Positions 1-12,250 of a DNA stretch of 64,000 nucleotides are shown piece by piece. The position numbers were made by a program, and so were the translations under genes. The notes beneath the pieces are model-generated. The model searched no databases. It worked only from the letters and a program-made list of their open reading frames with translations, and was not told the origin of the DNA. The DNA is from Gordionus sp. m RMFG-2023 (lineage: Eukaryota > Nematomorpha > Gordioida > Chordodea > Parachordodidae): positions 13,741,366 through 13,805,365 of the forward strand of contig NC_088777.1 in assembly GCF_954871325.1 (NCBI RefSeq), written 5' to 3'. The first letter of the stretch is position 1. Each line of letters starts with the position of its first letter.

Positions 1-716
1 AATATTAACGATTCAAGTTCTCCCGATAACATTAAGTATGGCATCAATCGGTTTGCATCATATGGGAAAGATAAAATGATTATGTTTTGGGAAGATTGAG
101 GAAATTACTACCAATGAAAAAAAATTGTGCAATAAAATTAGAAACGAGAGAAAAATGAATGATTCCTTATACACAATGGGCTCATACTTTACCTTCTAAT
201 TGAACAATTCCCGGACCTATAATTTGTCATAAATTTTTTTGTAAACCTATCTAAAATTCAATTATTTTTTTTGTAATATTGATATATTAAGAAATAAAAG
301 TTGCATTTAAAATAATTAATAAATAATCAAAATATATAACATATTTATTTTATGCGTAGTCAAAGGCCTCACTTAAATTAATCAAGAGAAATATTAAATA
401 AATTATATATTAACCTTTGAGTGGTAAGATGGAAAAATATAGCATCAATGATTGGAGCAGAGTCTACATGACAGGATTCTCAGTAGATACAAATCCCCCT
501 CAAAAACCTATACCTTTTTCCCTAAAAATTTCCGCCACCTCCATATTATTATTTATAACTTTTTAATTATAATAGTACTACCTTCATAAATTTTAAAAAG
601 AATAACTTAAATTATTAATACTATGTCATTGACTACCAACTATCAAAATATTGTGAATACAAAAGAGTTATTTTTTAGAACATGAATTCAATTAAAAACC
701 CCGTCATTTACAATAA
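1..716. other. AT-rich intergenic DNA, no gene seen
   Basis: I see no convincing exon or element end in this stretch. It ends at the left target-site copy of the hAT element that starts at 725. Confidence 0.5.
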
Positions 717-1080
717 AAGCATTACAGGCGCGTACGCAGCGGGGGTGGCAGGGGAACAAATTCCCCCCCCCCCCATCCAGTCAAAAAATGCAGATGCAGG
801 ATATATTTTTAAAAAATATTATTGTTTAAATTAATATTTTATAATATTTTCCTCTCTCTTTCTTTTCAAATATATATATTTAATTTCATTTATTTATCCA
901 TTTTCTAAGTTATTTTATCAATTAATTTTGACAACTCGGCGTAATATTTATCTATCATTTTCAAATTTCTTATCAAATAATAATTATGGACATAAGAAAT
1001 TTTTTTAAACATATTAGTGATGATGAAAATTCTAGTCATCCTACAAAAAAGTACAAATAATTTTATAACATTTTATAATT

Positions 1081-1200
1081 AGCCTAGAAGAAAGACATAT
1101 ACTTCTTAAAAAGCGCGAAGGTCGCGAGTTCGAAACTTGTCTTGGCCACTATGAAGAAAAGTGAGGAATTTAGTAGTGGTCTTAAATATTTATGAAAATA
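1081..1200 (+). repeat. tRNA-derived SINE-like fragment
   Basis: TAGCCTAGAAG resembles a Pol III A box, and about 45 bp later GCGAGTTCGAAACTTG resembles a B box. The sequence cannot fold into a complete tRNA cloverleaf, so a tRNA-derived SINE inserted in the hAT element is the best reading. Its ends were not defined and no duplication was found. Confidence 0.4.
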
Positions 1201-2119
1201 GAGTAATCAACTAGTCGTCGATGATGATAGTTTTATTCATTAAATCATCTTCGAAATAAATTTTTATTATAAATCAAAAATTTATTATTACACCCCCTAA
1301 CAAAAAAATGTTCTTTTTATATCTTTTTAAAAATAAATAAATCACAAAAAATAATCAATTAACAAAATAAAAATGTTCGTTTAACATTAAATTTAACTTA
1401 AGTTACAAAATAACAAAAAATTTAAATTGTCAATTTTAGTGAAAATATAAAACGATAAAATAAATTGATTTTAAAGTTAAGAAACAAACATAAATTGCAA
1501 CGATAAAATAAATGTTAATATAATAAAATAAAATTTTAAATCGACGTATTTAACAGATACCTATGGAAAATGTTTTATTTAATAATAGATTTATATTCCA
1601 CCCCTCAATTTTCAATATCCAACAAACTTCATGTGCTAATCGAAGTTAAAATGTCAAAACAGCTATTTAACTAGATGGATATGGCTAGCATACTCTATCA
1701 GAGCCAATGGAGCTTATTGCAAGGTATGCCTGTTTGGCCCAAGATATACTGGAAGAAATATAGTTAAGCCTAACAGTCTTGTTAAGATTCCATTCAACAA
1801 GTACACAGATACTGGATAAATCTCTGACAATCATCAAAAAACAAATTAACACAAAAGCTTTGAACTGATAATTTCTCCAAATTAATTCAAAGTGGGGATA
1901 TGATTCCCATTTTATTCCATATTGGCAAAAATAGGATTAAAATAGCAAAAGAAAATAGATATAAGCTCAAACTATTTGGGCTATTATATATTGTGATTTC
2001 AAGGCCTAGTATTATGTGGCCATTTGAATTTAGGAAACTTGAATTTCAATATTATGATAATGATGGTATTTTTTGTGTTTTTTTAAAATTTCAAGCTTTA
2101 GGGGATTCTGCATTAATGG

Positions 2120-3018
2120 CAGGGATCCAAACCGAAACGAATATCGGTTCGATTCAGGTACAGGTTCGGATAAAAATAAAGGTTCAAGGTTCAGGTTCGG
2201 TTTGCAAAAAATAAAAATATTGGTTCGGTTCGAACCTCTAAAAACCGGTTTGAACACATTTGTATTCAAACCTACATTAGGATTATGTATCAGGAAAAAT
2301 TTTTTTTTATTTCATAATTAAAATAAAAAACTTCATTTTTATTAATTGCACAAATATAACAAATAAATATATCAATGATTAATTTAAATATAAACAATTA
2401 CTTAAATTTTTTTTTACTAAGCTGCACAATTAATATATTTTCAAAAATCGTCTCACTCAAATTACATCTATAAGGAGATAATATAAATTTAATTGTTGAA
2501 AAACATCCTTCCACACTTACCTTGGTAGCTGGCATTGCCAGTATGATATCAGATTTGAAGTGTCATTTATAATACTATATGTAAATAATTTATATATTAG
2601 ATTAAATTTTTTTCTAGGCATTATAATTTATAAGCTTAAAATATTTAAAAAATATTGCAAAATGGCAATATACTAAAGTTTATAAAAATTATGACTGACG
2701 TTTATCAATCAAATGTGATTGATAATAATTTTTAAAACAATATGAATATAATTAAAATTTTTGCAATATACTACTAGTAATAACTTACACATTATTTTAT
2801 AAGCATAAAATTATGAGACTCGAACCGGTTCAGAGGCATTTTAGCGGTTCGGTTCAGGTTCGGCTAGGAATTTTTTAGAGGTTTTACAGTTGATGGCATA
2901 AAAAAGTTACCAAAATTGATATTCTCATTAAAAAAATTAGAGAAATTATTTTAGCCCTATAAAAAATACAGGTTTTTAGCGGTTTAACGGTTCGGTTCAG
3001 GTTCGGTTTGGATCCCTG
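2120..3018 (-). mobile_element. Nested hAT element, internally deleted
   Basis: The ends CAGGGATCCAAACCGAA (left) and TTCGGTTTGGATCCCTG (right) are inverted copies. They are flanked by ATTAATGG at 2112-2119 and ATTATTGG at 3019-3026, an 8-bp duplication with one mismatch. Subterminal sequence is packed with GGTTCGGTTC-type repeats on both sides, typical of transposase-binding regions in hAT elements. It sits inside the larger hAT relic at 725-4307 and so arrived later. It still carries the C-terminal transposase block on the minus strand. Confidence 0.9.
2398..2560 (-). pseudogene. hAT transposase C-terminal dimerization fragment
   Basis: The minus strand is open for about 50 codons and contains PATKVSVEGCFSTIKFILSP followed by YRCNLSETIFENILIV. 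This is the hAT C-terminal dimerization motif (usually S-x-ER-x-FS ... LSP-R-x-NLS). The normal Glu-Arg pair is replaced by Glu-Gly. The frame ends with a natural stop at 2398-2400. Only this terminal part of the transposase survives in the 899-bp element. Confidence 0.85.
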
Positions 3019-4315
3019 ATTATTGGAATACCCCAAGCTACAAAAAATTTTAAACAGAATTATTTTTGAAACATCTTGTCCAACTAGGAGAATGAAATTG
3101 CAAAAAGCTTGTTCGCCATCAAGCAACAACAGCTAATAGCTGATTATTAATGCATTTAGTGAAATATCACAATGGCCTGAAAGAGATTCATCAGAAGCAA
3201 GCAAATTATATTATAGGATTTAATACTTATATGAAAAATTTTTTTCTCATTAGATTGTATTGATAAATTATTTAATTATACAACTATTTTATGTAATGCT
3301 TTTCAAAACATGACATAGACTTGATTGAGACGATGAGAATAGCGGTGAGCATTTTATTAGAACTCAAGGAAACTAATATTGATGAAGAATTTCATATTTT
3401 ATATGAGTGAGTCAAAAGCAGAACTATACGAATTTAATATATGCTTTCCTTTGCAGCACGGCAATTTCCAAACATTAATATAGGGTCGGTAGAAGAGTAT
3501 TATAAAATAAATGTCTTTATCTCTCAGATACATTTATAACCCAAATAAAGGAACGGTTTTTAATTCATCAGGCAGCACCAATCCCAATGAAGTTTTACAT
3601 TATAAATATATAATATGCTTCTGTTAATTGTGTTCAATTAACATAATTTATTGTCATGTTAATTTAAATTTGTGATCAGTTGAAATAATTTATTTTAATG
3701 TTAATTGAGTATTAATTTGAATATCTATTGAAATGTTTTATTATATATACCAGTTGATTGTTATACATATTATTATTATTATTTGATTTTTAAAAGAAGA
3801 AATAAAATTAATTCAAAACTCAAAAAATAACTTGTTTCCTTCAGCTTCTTATTAATATTTTTTGTACAATTTTATTTTTTAATGTGTTGAATACTTTATA
3901 AGTTATTACATACAAAGTAAATCTATTCCTAAGAATCTTTTGTATTAATTTCCAACATTTAAATTTTTTATAATATATAAATTTTAAAGGCTCAAAAAAT
4001 TAAATTTCTATATTGGGACATTTATTTTATAGAATCATATTCTGGTTATATCCACTTAAAATTTTATAAATCACATCTTTATAGCTTTATATATACCGCG
4101 TTTAGTAATTTTTAATTCACATTTATATAGTTTTTATATGCCGATATATTTAATTTTTTATAATTCACATCAATTTAAAATTGTGCATTAGAAATAGTTA
4201 TTATAATAAATTTATGCTTGATATTTTTAAATAACAATAATATCTTAATAAATATAATTATCCATTATCCCCCCCCCCCCCACAGCCAATTCCTGCGTAC
4301 ACGCCTGAAGCATTA

Positions 4316-6950
4316 TTATAGTATATTGTTTGGCATAAATATGATTTTTCTGAGAATGTTTAAGCCTTTTTAATTACATTTAAAAGGAAAACAGAAAGTT
4401 CTATTTGGAAATAATATCTATGATTGTAAGTACTATATAGATTTTATCGATGTCTAGCAATATCATTGTATTATAATAGGCCTATAATAGAAATATTAAT
4501 TTTTACAACAATACATTTTGCCCTATTTTATATAAAAATTTAATAGATAATCCTAGATAAATTTATTCTACCCCTAGCCCTACCACAAAGACCCATCCCC
4601 CCTCAATAAAGATTGGAAGCAAACTGTTCCTACTCTTTGTCTTCGCGGGCAATTGAAAAAAAGCGCCAATACGCGATTTTTATTCCTACTAATTTTCGAG
4701 CGAAATGGTGTCTGCTCTATTCTTTGCCTAATAATTACATTTAATTTTTTTTAATTTCTACTCTTCAAATATTTATTGTAAACAAATATTTAGTAAATAG
4801 TTTTTTATAAAAAATATTACGAAACAAATATTTTTAAATGCTAAAAAATCCACCATTATGTTAAGATCTACAATGGCATAATGTTAAAATATATTTTTAA
4901 ACAAATCGGATTATTGGGATATATGGGTAAATGTAAAAAATTTAAAGTCCCATTTGTTTACAATGCTATTTTTATATAATAATTGCGAAACGGCGATTAT
5001 TGATTTGGAGATTAGCTAAAATGATATATATATATATAACTATAGATTGGCGATTCATTCATTCAATACATTATAAAAGTGTCCACACATTGTAATCAGC
5101 TGTAGCGCCATTTTGTAGTTTGGTTATTCATTATTTGTCAGCAAGTATATTGTTTTGATATATATCTAAGAGTAGAAGTTAATTTGATTAGGGTTATATT
5201 AAATGAAGGCGGATTAAAATATTTCATGTTGTAAGAAAATTATAAATAGGTTAACCATTACACTATGAGAATCAAGGTACAAATAGGTTAGATAGATAGG
5301 TATATTTAACTAAATAATTATAAAAACCAAATATAATTTTTTATATCTTCTTACTAAATAGTTGGGAACAAATCAAAAATTAACTATGAAATAAAATAAT
5401 CCTATTAAATAAGATCCTTGCTCAAGGATCAACAATAAAAAATAAGCTTCATAATAAAATAAAAAACTAATAATTTATATTGGATGATACAGCACCTCTT
5501 TTTTATTTCAGTTCTCGCTTTCTCAAAAATACTCATAACTATTCCTTAAGCTAATATTATTATTGGATTGGGTGAGTTCCACACCTTTAATAATTATATC
5601 TGGGTTACAATGATTTGTTGGTATCCTTGAGGAAAAAAATCGGCATAATTATTATGGAGGATAGGGCCTCTATAGTAATTCACGTTCGCTCATTTTGGGC
5701 AGGTCTATGACCAACGTGCCAGATAAGATAAGAATATATAGAAAACAAGTCTACTACGATAATTTAGTTGCTAGCTATATTAAATTTGATTAATTATTTA
5801 TTTTGTGTTTATAGTATCATTGAGATTAGCACTAAATTTATAAAAAATTATTTTTGAATCTACATCATTCCCTTTAATTCTTGATACCCATCTATCACTC
5901 CATAGAGTATTTTGTTTCTCTGGAAAAAGAAAAAAAATAACCTTTGTTGTGTGGTGTTCGTTGCTGGATAGTCATAAACCTATTACTGACTAGTTTTTGC
6001 CTATTCACTGGAATTTTCACCTATATAAACAATTTGCGGTAAACCCATTAGCTTTTTCTTATTTTCATGAATAAGTTCTTATCTCAATTGATATGAACAT
6101 ATTCTCAATTATTGATAGTAATTATCAAGGCTTACATTAGATGTTAAACTTAAAATTAGCCACCACCCACCCTTAAAGCTTTTTGTTTATTAGCCTATAG
6201 ACGTTTAAGCAACAGGTCTCGGACTGTTGCGCGTACAAGTACGTGTGGCTTGCCCACAAACGTGTGAAGGGCTCCTCATTTTTCTCCCCTTAATTAACTA
6301 TCCAGTTTGATGGATTTTTGAGGAAAACCTCACGTAGCTCTGTTGTATCCACAACCAGAGGGCGAAAACGCTTTTATCACGTACCAATCTAATGGGTTTT
6401 TGTTTTATTTGAGAGAACCGAACGTTTCGCTATTGTACATATTTCCAGCCAAAATGATCATGATGCTAGAAAAATATAGAATTTACAGTAAAACATTTGA
6501 TGTGATAGGTCTAAATTTTATAAATATCTACAATTTTTATCATTGTAAGTGGCTGCAGATATTTAAAAAAAGACGATATATTTTATTCACACCATCTGCA
6601 ATGAGAGAGGAAGCACCAATCTTGAAGTTTATTTTTTTAAAATAAATAATAAGATTTATTTAATTTTCTATGATAGTGCAGATAGTGATTACTTGTATGT
6701 TGTTATAAAAGATATAACCTGATAAGGCAAAGCTATGAATGGATATGACATCTTTATCTAGTATATGTAAACTAACTTGAAACCAAGAATCATTAGGAAG
6801 ACTAGACGTCATTGTGGAAGACCTATTAAAACATTCATTACAAATTATTATTAATTAATTTTATAAAAATTATTTTAAATTCATTAATTTTATAAAATTT
6901 ATCTGTCTATATATGTAATATAATTAAGAAAAATAAAATATGTGTAATTT
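4316..6950. other. AT-rich intergenic DNA, no gene recognised
   Basis: The longest open frame (about 6343-6645, plus) lacks an ATG start, shows no known motif and has the composition of its surroundings, so I do not call it. A GC-richer stretch near 6215-6270 has no recognisable feature. Confidence 0.5.
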
Positions 6951-7310
6951 ATTTTTACATTTTTTAAATTGAATATTAAAAAGTTTTCAAATAAGAAATT
7001 AAAAACATTACTTAGTGAGTAAAATTGGATTATCTCATTGATTGATTTTGGTTTATTTAACAGGTTCACTTTACATAAAAGGATTCTCTTAAAAGGAAAA
7101 TAAATATCATGTATGTAATTTGAATTTTGCAATTCATAATTTAAATATTAAAATGTTTTCAAATAAGAAATTAAAAACATATCTCAGTTAGCAACATTAG
7201 ATTATCAATTATTTTATCATTTGATTTATTAATCATTGATGATTCTGATTTACTTAGCAGGGTCTATTTTCATAAATTAAAGATCTTAGTTAGCATGTTT
7301 TAAAGTAAGG
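6950..7310. repeat. Diverged tandem duplication, unit about 180 bp
   Basis: Two neighbouring blocks share TTTTCAAATAAGAAATTAAA followed by ACAT, then a weakly matching downstream part (ATTGATTGATTTTGGTTTA versus ATTTGATTTATTAATCATTG). Divergence is high, so the duplication is old. No function is evident. Confidence 0.6.
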
Positions 7311-8490
7311 TATAAATATTATATCTCTTGTTACAACTTTTAAGTAGCTTAGCTTTCTTTATCTTTTATTACACAATTAACTTTACTAATGATTTTCTAT
7401 TTATTTTTATACAATTAACTTTAATATTTAGAACTTTCTATACTTTATTTTTACATAATTTTAAATTTAATAAATAAGTTAATGGATACTTCAATTAAAT
7501 TTTTTTTAACATTCAAATAATTTATTTCTATAATGTAATAATATAATTGTATATAATGAATAAATTTTATAAAAGATTAATTGAAAATCTATGTTTATAC
7601 ATAAAATTGTAAGCCATGAGGACTCTTGATATATATATTTACCATCTATTGTCCCAAAACTATTTGGGAATCTTGATTGAAGCAAGAATTTTTGAGAAAT
7701 CTAAAAATATAATGTAAATAAATATTATCTTTAATTTAAATAATAAATTTACTCTTTTCCATTTTTATTAGGTCTAGGCATATGATATACAGTAGAATTC
7801 CAAATCGCTTTGCACACACATTTTACAATATAGGCTATACAGAATTTTGATATCCTTGAGATATATTCTAAATGTGCAAAGAATACCCCAATAATTGAAT
7901 ACCTTTTATATAAATACTTATTAATGAATTGAATTATTTTATCTCAAGATAACAAATAATCTGCTTTCAGCATCAGTTACAATTAGTAAGTTTTGTATTA
8001 ATAACATCATACATTAGCCCGAGAATGTATGAGAAGGTATATTTTCTCATTCTTGTATAATTATAAAATTGGGAATTTGTCAAATCCTCTTTTATACTAA
8101 TATATTCAGAAGAAATTTTTCTTTTATCATATATTTAAGATGTCTTGCACCTCTTCCTTCCTTTATTTCTGTTAAGTAAATATAGGGTAAGAATTTTCCG
8201 TTTCATATTTTTAAAAAAAGTTAATACTTCGATTTAAACATAGTTGCGTTTACGTTTTCTATTTGCGTTTTAAAATGCTACGTTAAAAAGTTTAATTTGT
8301 GTGCACTATACTGATATAATTAAGTTTATGTTCTAAATGTTTTAAAAAAACCACAAAATTTATAAATTTTCGAAAATTAATAAAATTATGAGACATGTTC
8401 GAAATCTTAAATTATTAATTTTTTAAGTTTTGTAAAATTTAAAATTTAAAATTTAAAAAAAAACAAAAAAAAATGAAAAAAAAGAAAGAA

Positions 8491-8560
8491 AAACTGGCTA
8501 AAATATTGAGTTAGCAGTTTTTAAAAGTCGACTCAAATCCAACCGTTTAACAACACTACT
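8491..8560 (+). repeat. MITE family A, right-end fragment
   Basis: GGCTAAAATATTGAGTTAGC followed by CCGTTTAACAACACTA matches the right halves of the elements at 10445-10628 and 25741-25930. It lies about 125 bp upstream of the EXOSC1 start codon, so it may fall in that gene's promoter or 5' UTR. Confidence 0.6.
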
Positions 8561-8685
8561 TTCTAAAAAAATAATTATACAATGCCAATCACAAATCAAT
8601 CAACTTTTAATTCTTAGTTGCTAAATAAAAAATTCTCTCTCATTTTTAGAATATTTAATATTACTTATATTATTATGTATTTAAA

Positions 8686-10883
8686 ATGACTGAAGTTGAA
8701 AAAGCAAAGATTGTTTTACCAGGTAATATTGTTTTATTATATCTATTTATTAAATTATAAGGCGAAATTATTGGCAACACTGAATTTAATTTTCAACCTG
8801 GAAATGGTGCTTACTTGCATAATAACAAAATTTATTCTTCTTTGGTTGGAGAAGTTTATATTGAAAAATTAGAAAATGTATAATATTAATTAAAAGAGTA
8901 AACTTATATTCTATTATAATATAAGGAAAGTAAGCTATCAGTTAGAGGCCTAGAAAATTTTAATCCCTTGCCAAGGATGGGCTCAATAGTCACTTGTAAA
9001 GTAATATTTTTGTTATATAATAATAAATAGTTATGTAAATTTAGGTTACTCATGTAACTCAAAGAAATTGTAAATGTATTATTATTGCTATAGAAGATTA
9101 TATATTAAAGGAGCCATTTAAGGGAATAATAAGGTTTGCTATGGTATATTCATTCACTATTATTTCATTCTTAAATTTATAGAAAAGAAGATATTGTTGA
9201 TGTTAATAAAGATGAAGTTTGTATTTTTTTCTATTTTTGATAAAGATTTTTTCTTTAGGTCGAAGTAGTTAATTGTTTTCGCCCACAAGATATCATATTA
9301 GCACGTGTGGTAATATTTTTATTCTATGTTGTTTTTGAATTTATACTTGTTTTTCTAATATATACATATTAGAGGTTATTAACCTGGCCTGCAGGCCAAG
9401 GGAATACATTTTTGAGCCATACCAGACATATTAAAAATATTTTCATGGGTTATATCTAAAATTCATATTTTATATTAAAAAATATGGAATATTTATATAT
9501 TTTCCTTCATAAAAAATTATTAACATTAGAGCAAGACAATTTGTACAAAATAATTATAAATAAAGAAAACACCTTATTATTATTATTTTCTTCCCAGCCA
9601 ATATTATATTAAATTTGCTATACTATATATAAATCAGAGATCTACATTTTGACACATTGTGTATCATGAAACTTTAAAAATCTAGGGCAGGATTTTGAAT
9701 AAAAATGTAATTATTATTTTTTATATAATAAACTTTTGCAAAAATCATTTTACTATGCTTAACTTCAAGGAGTAAAAAATCTATATAAATATTTCTGACC
9801 AAAGATTGGTATGTTTGTTTGTGGTTTTGATAAGAAATACAATGGGACACACAATCATTTAGTGTACCAGTTTATTTGAAGGGCACTTATAAGGTGAGAT
9901 ATTAAGCTGAACATTATTCAAAACATAATTTTTGTCAATCTACCTTGCTTGGTAAAAATAAATTTTCCTGGGACAAATTTAAAAATAAATTTAAATTATA
10001 TCAATTAATTATTTGGAAAATTGATATTCATTTTAAAAATTCCATAAAATGATCAAAATTTTTTTAAAATTTTGTAAGGCTTAAAATTAAAAATATTATA
10101 GCAGGGGTGAAGAAATCATTTTAAAAAAAAATCTGGGGTAGGGAGGCTTCTAATTTTGACCCCCCCCCCCCTTAGATCTGATATAAATCAATGGTAAATT
10201 AGTATTTAGTATTTACTTTAATAAATATTTTATTTATCTTAGCTTTCAATGGGGGAAGCAAATTTTTACCTACTTACTACATGTGATGAATCCCTTGGTG
10301 TTTATATTGCCAAAAGCCAACATGGTTTATTTTTTTTCCTATCAAAAATAATCATCTATTATTTAAAAAATAATATTTTTTGAAAATTAAAATTTACTGG
10401 AATCACATTAGGAAAAAATAATAAAATCAAGAAGGAGTAATGGTGTGTTGTTAAATGGCTATTTTAAAAATGGCTAACTCATTATCTTAGCCTAAAGATA
10501 TGAAAGCTGGGGATTTTACTCATGTGGCAGAAAGGCTTAGACATCTATTAATGAAATCTCGAGACTTGCATAATTTTTTTTGGCTAAAATACTGGGCTAG
10601 CCATTTTTAAAATTAAGCTATTTAACACTAATAGATCTATATATGAATCGACATGGGATGTAAGTTGGGAAAGAAAAGAAAAAAAATGAGAGTCATTTAT
10701 TTTAAACAATGAGGAAAATTATATAGAACATCATATCAAACTTATTTGAAAACTAATTTATCATAATTGCTATTTTCAGGTGGATTGATGTACCCAATTA
10801 GTTGGACAGAGATGCAATGCCCCAAAACTTTTGTTAAAGAAAAGAGAAAAGTGGCCAAGATTATAAGAATCGTTGAATCTTAA
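8686..10883 (+). CDS. EXOSC1: Exosome complex component CSL4, complete, 8 exons
   Basis: This is a cap subunit of the RNA exosome, which binds RNA at the entrance of the nine-subunit ring in nucleus and cytoplasm. Exons: 8686-8722, 8762-8877, 8926-9000, 9045-9133, 9183-9216, 9259-9309, 10243-10324, 10780-10883. They sum to 588 bases, 195 aa plus stop, the same length as human EXOSC1. All introns are GT-AG and in phase. The N-terminal domain starts MTEVEKAKIVLPGE. The S1-like domain includes GSIVTCKV and FKGIIRKED, then FRPQDIILARV. The C-terminal zinc-ribbon-like region carries LSMGEANFYLLTT and ISWTEMQCPKTF. Five introns are 39-49 bp; intron 6 (933 bp) and intron 7 (455 bp) are enlarged, intron 7 by a MITE. 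No coding damage is seen. Confidence 0.97.
9310..10242 (+). other. EXOSC1 intron 6, repeat-enlarged
   Basis: This intron is about twenty times longer than the five before it. Near its start is a palindrome, GGCCTGCAGGCC, and near its end a run of 12 C (10160-10171) beside a GGGGTAGGGAGG stretch, features shared with hAT-type element ends elsewhere in the window. I could not pair two ends or find a duplication, so the inserted element is not delimited. Confidence 0.5.
10445..10628. mobile_element. MITE family A copy in EXOSC1 intron 7
   Basis: The left end reads GTGTTGTTAAATGGCTATTT and the right end reads, inverted, GTGTTAAATAGCTTAATTTT. Inner inverted parts AATGGCTAACTCA and GGGCTAGCCATTTTT extend the pairing to about 40 bp. 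There is no coding capacity. Relatives lie at 8491-8560, 16145-16222, 25741-25930 and, weakly, 38760-38850. It occupies the middle of a 455-bp intron and does not touch the splice sites. Confidence 0.75.
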
Positions 10884-10964
10884 AATAAAAATATCGTTAT
10901 CTTCTTAATTATCCTTGTAATTTATATTGTACATATTATTTTACATTTCCACTATTTTATTCAG

Positions 10965-10970
10965 AATAAA
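10965..10970 (+). terminator. Likely EXOSC1 polyadenylation signal
   Basis: A canonical AATAAA lies 82 bases after the stop codon. An AATAAA-like A-rich run also follows the stop directly at about 10884. The downstream one, followed by a T-rich stretch, is the better candidate. Confidence 0.5.
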
Positions 10971-11164
10971 GATATTTACAGGATTTTTATTGAAAATTTG
11001 TAAATACATATGAACATTCAAAATACAATTCAATGATTTTTATTTTTAAATTTTAACTTAAATGAATTAAACAAGTTTTGGGTTATTATACTTTCCATAA
11101 GCCATTAGCACTAAAATTTGTTTTTATCTACCATTGATTATCTGGTGCTTGATAAACCTTCATA

Positions 11165-11387
11165 GTTGGGTAATTACTATATTTTTAGCCGTTTAAGCCA
11201 ATTTTTAGCTGGCTAAAAAATTGGCGAAATTAAGTTTTTAGCCGAATACTATCACTTTGACCTTAGGTTTTTTCTTAAAAAGATAGCAGCTCATGGAAGA
11301 AACTAATATAAATTAAAGCTCCTTAATGTTAACGATTTTCTCCTACAATCACCTAAATATTGAGCCAATATTTTGCCATGACCCAAC
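11165..11387 (+). mobile_element. MITE family B copy 1
   Basis: The ends GTTGGGTAATTAC and ATGACCCAAC form inverted repeats. The internal block TCTTAAAAAGATAGCAGCTC and GGAAGAAACTAATATAAATT is shared, in reverse orientation, with the element at 50429-50618 in a glycogen synthase intron. No coding capacity. No clear target duplication was found. Confidence 0.75.
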
Positions 11388-11389
11388 AC

Positions 11390-12090
11390 TAATCTTGAGT
11401 GTTAAGAATGAGGCCTCATGAGATGCTGTTGGTACCCCAATAAGCGCTGCTCTAAAATTTTTATAATTCTTTTAAGGCAATATGATACTTTTTTCCAATA
11501 ATATTAATATTTTCAAAATCATATCTATTTCTTTCCGCTTCTAGAGCCACTTATAATCCCTTTGCATAAGGGAATTGGGGCCATTTTAGAATAAATAATT
11601 TAAGCCACGGGGGGGGGGGGGCAATGTATTAAAACAAGATAAAAGTTGTCATTTTTCTAAAAATCAAATTTTTTAACGAGCTTCAATGAGTCCTTTTCAT
11701 GATCAAATTTTAATTAATATCAATCAAAAATAAAGTTTTTTTATGCATTTTATAAACCCTTTAGGTTTTTTCGAGGGTGAGATTAAATTTTAATATTAGA
11801 TTTTAGTCTTTTCTTTATAAAATGAATTTTCATATCTTTTATTCTTCAATATATTAATTGTAAAGTCAACAGAATTTTTTAGCACCACTATATTAGTATC
11901 TACTGGTGATCAATTACTTATTTTATAAATTACAATATCCAATATGATTTATATTTTTGAATTAACAAAAATGAGGATGATAGATACTGCTTAGTCAACA
12001 TAGTAATTTTGTAAATAACAACCTAATTTGCTAAACACCGACCAAAATTTATTAAAATGCAGAAAGATGCATTTATTTTTTAATATATAT
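11390..12090. other. Intergenic DNA with a 13-G run
   Basis: No gene is seen. A run of 13 G at 11609-11621 follows TAAGCCAC, resembling the G-rich subterminal part of the hAT MITE at 16015, but no paired end was found. Confidence 0.4.
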
Positions 12091-12095
12091 TAACG

Positions 12096-12250
12096 GAATC
12101 ACAAGATCGAGTCCGATCTACTATTTCACCCCTCCCGATGGCGGTACAACCAAGTTGGCTGCGAAAAAAGGCATTTGGATTCGAACTTAGAACAATCGGA
12201 TGGTAAGCGACGCTCTTATCGACTAGGCCACAGAGGCTTTCCTAAAATCA
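12096..12250 (-). repeat. tRNA-derived SINE-like element
   Basis: On the minus strand GCCTCTGTGGCCTAGTCGAT looks like the 5' half of a tRNA with an A box, and AAGTTCGAATCC matches a B box about 45 bp later. Acceptor and T stems do not pair, so this is not a working tRNA. A non-tRNA body follows (AGCCAACTTGGTTGTACCGC). AATCAC occurs on both flanks (about 12096 and 12247) and may be a short duplication. Confidence 0.55.

Larger units (their letters stand above)
986..3600 (+). pseudogene. hAT transposase remnants with TTF-type zinc finger
   Basis: A short open start at 986 reads MDIRNFFKHISDD. From 1673 to about 1819 a frame reads RWIWLAYSIRANGAYCKVC, matching the TTF zinc finger that opens many hAT proteins (W-L-x-YS ... 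GAYCK-C). After the nested insertion, 3320-3570 reads like the helical part of the DUF4371/P52rIPK-type hAT family, ending AARQFPNINIGSVEEYYKI. Stops and frame changes separate the pieces and the 899-bp insertion at 2120-3018 splits the gene, so no working transposase is encoded. The catalytic residues and the C-terminal dimerization block were not located. Confidence 0.75.
725..4307 (+). mobile_element. hAT DNA transposon, decayed, 3.6 kb
   Basis: The left end reads CAGGCGCGTACGCAG and the right end is its near-perfect inverse (CTGCGTACACGCCTG). Both sides carry the same 8-bp duplication, AAGCATTA, at 717-724 and 4308-4315, the size made by hAT transposases. Runs of 12 and 14 C lie 26-40 bp inside the two ends. 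The plus strand keeps scattered transposase pieces (986-3600). A second hAT relic is inserted at 2120-3018 and a SINE-like piece at about 1081-1200. The perfect duplication contrasts with strong internal decay. The boundaries are read directly from the sequence; the hAT assignment follows from duplication size plus the protein remnants. Confidence 0.9.

Noticed and set aside
6343-6645. 100-codon plus-strand open frame
   Set aside because: No ATG start, no motif, composition like the surroundings and no splice context.
12096-12250. Functional tRNA on the minus strand
   Set aside because: Acceptor and T stems do not pair; a non-tRNA body follows, as in SINEs.
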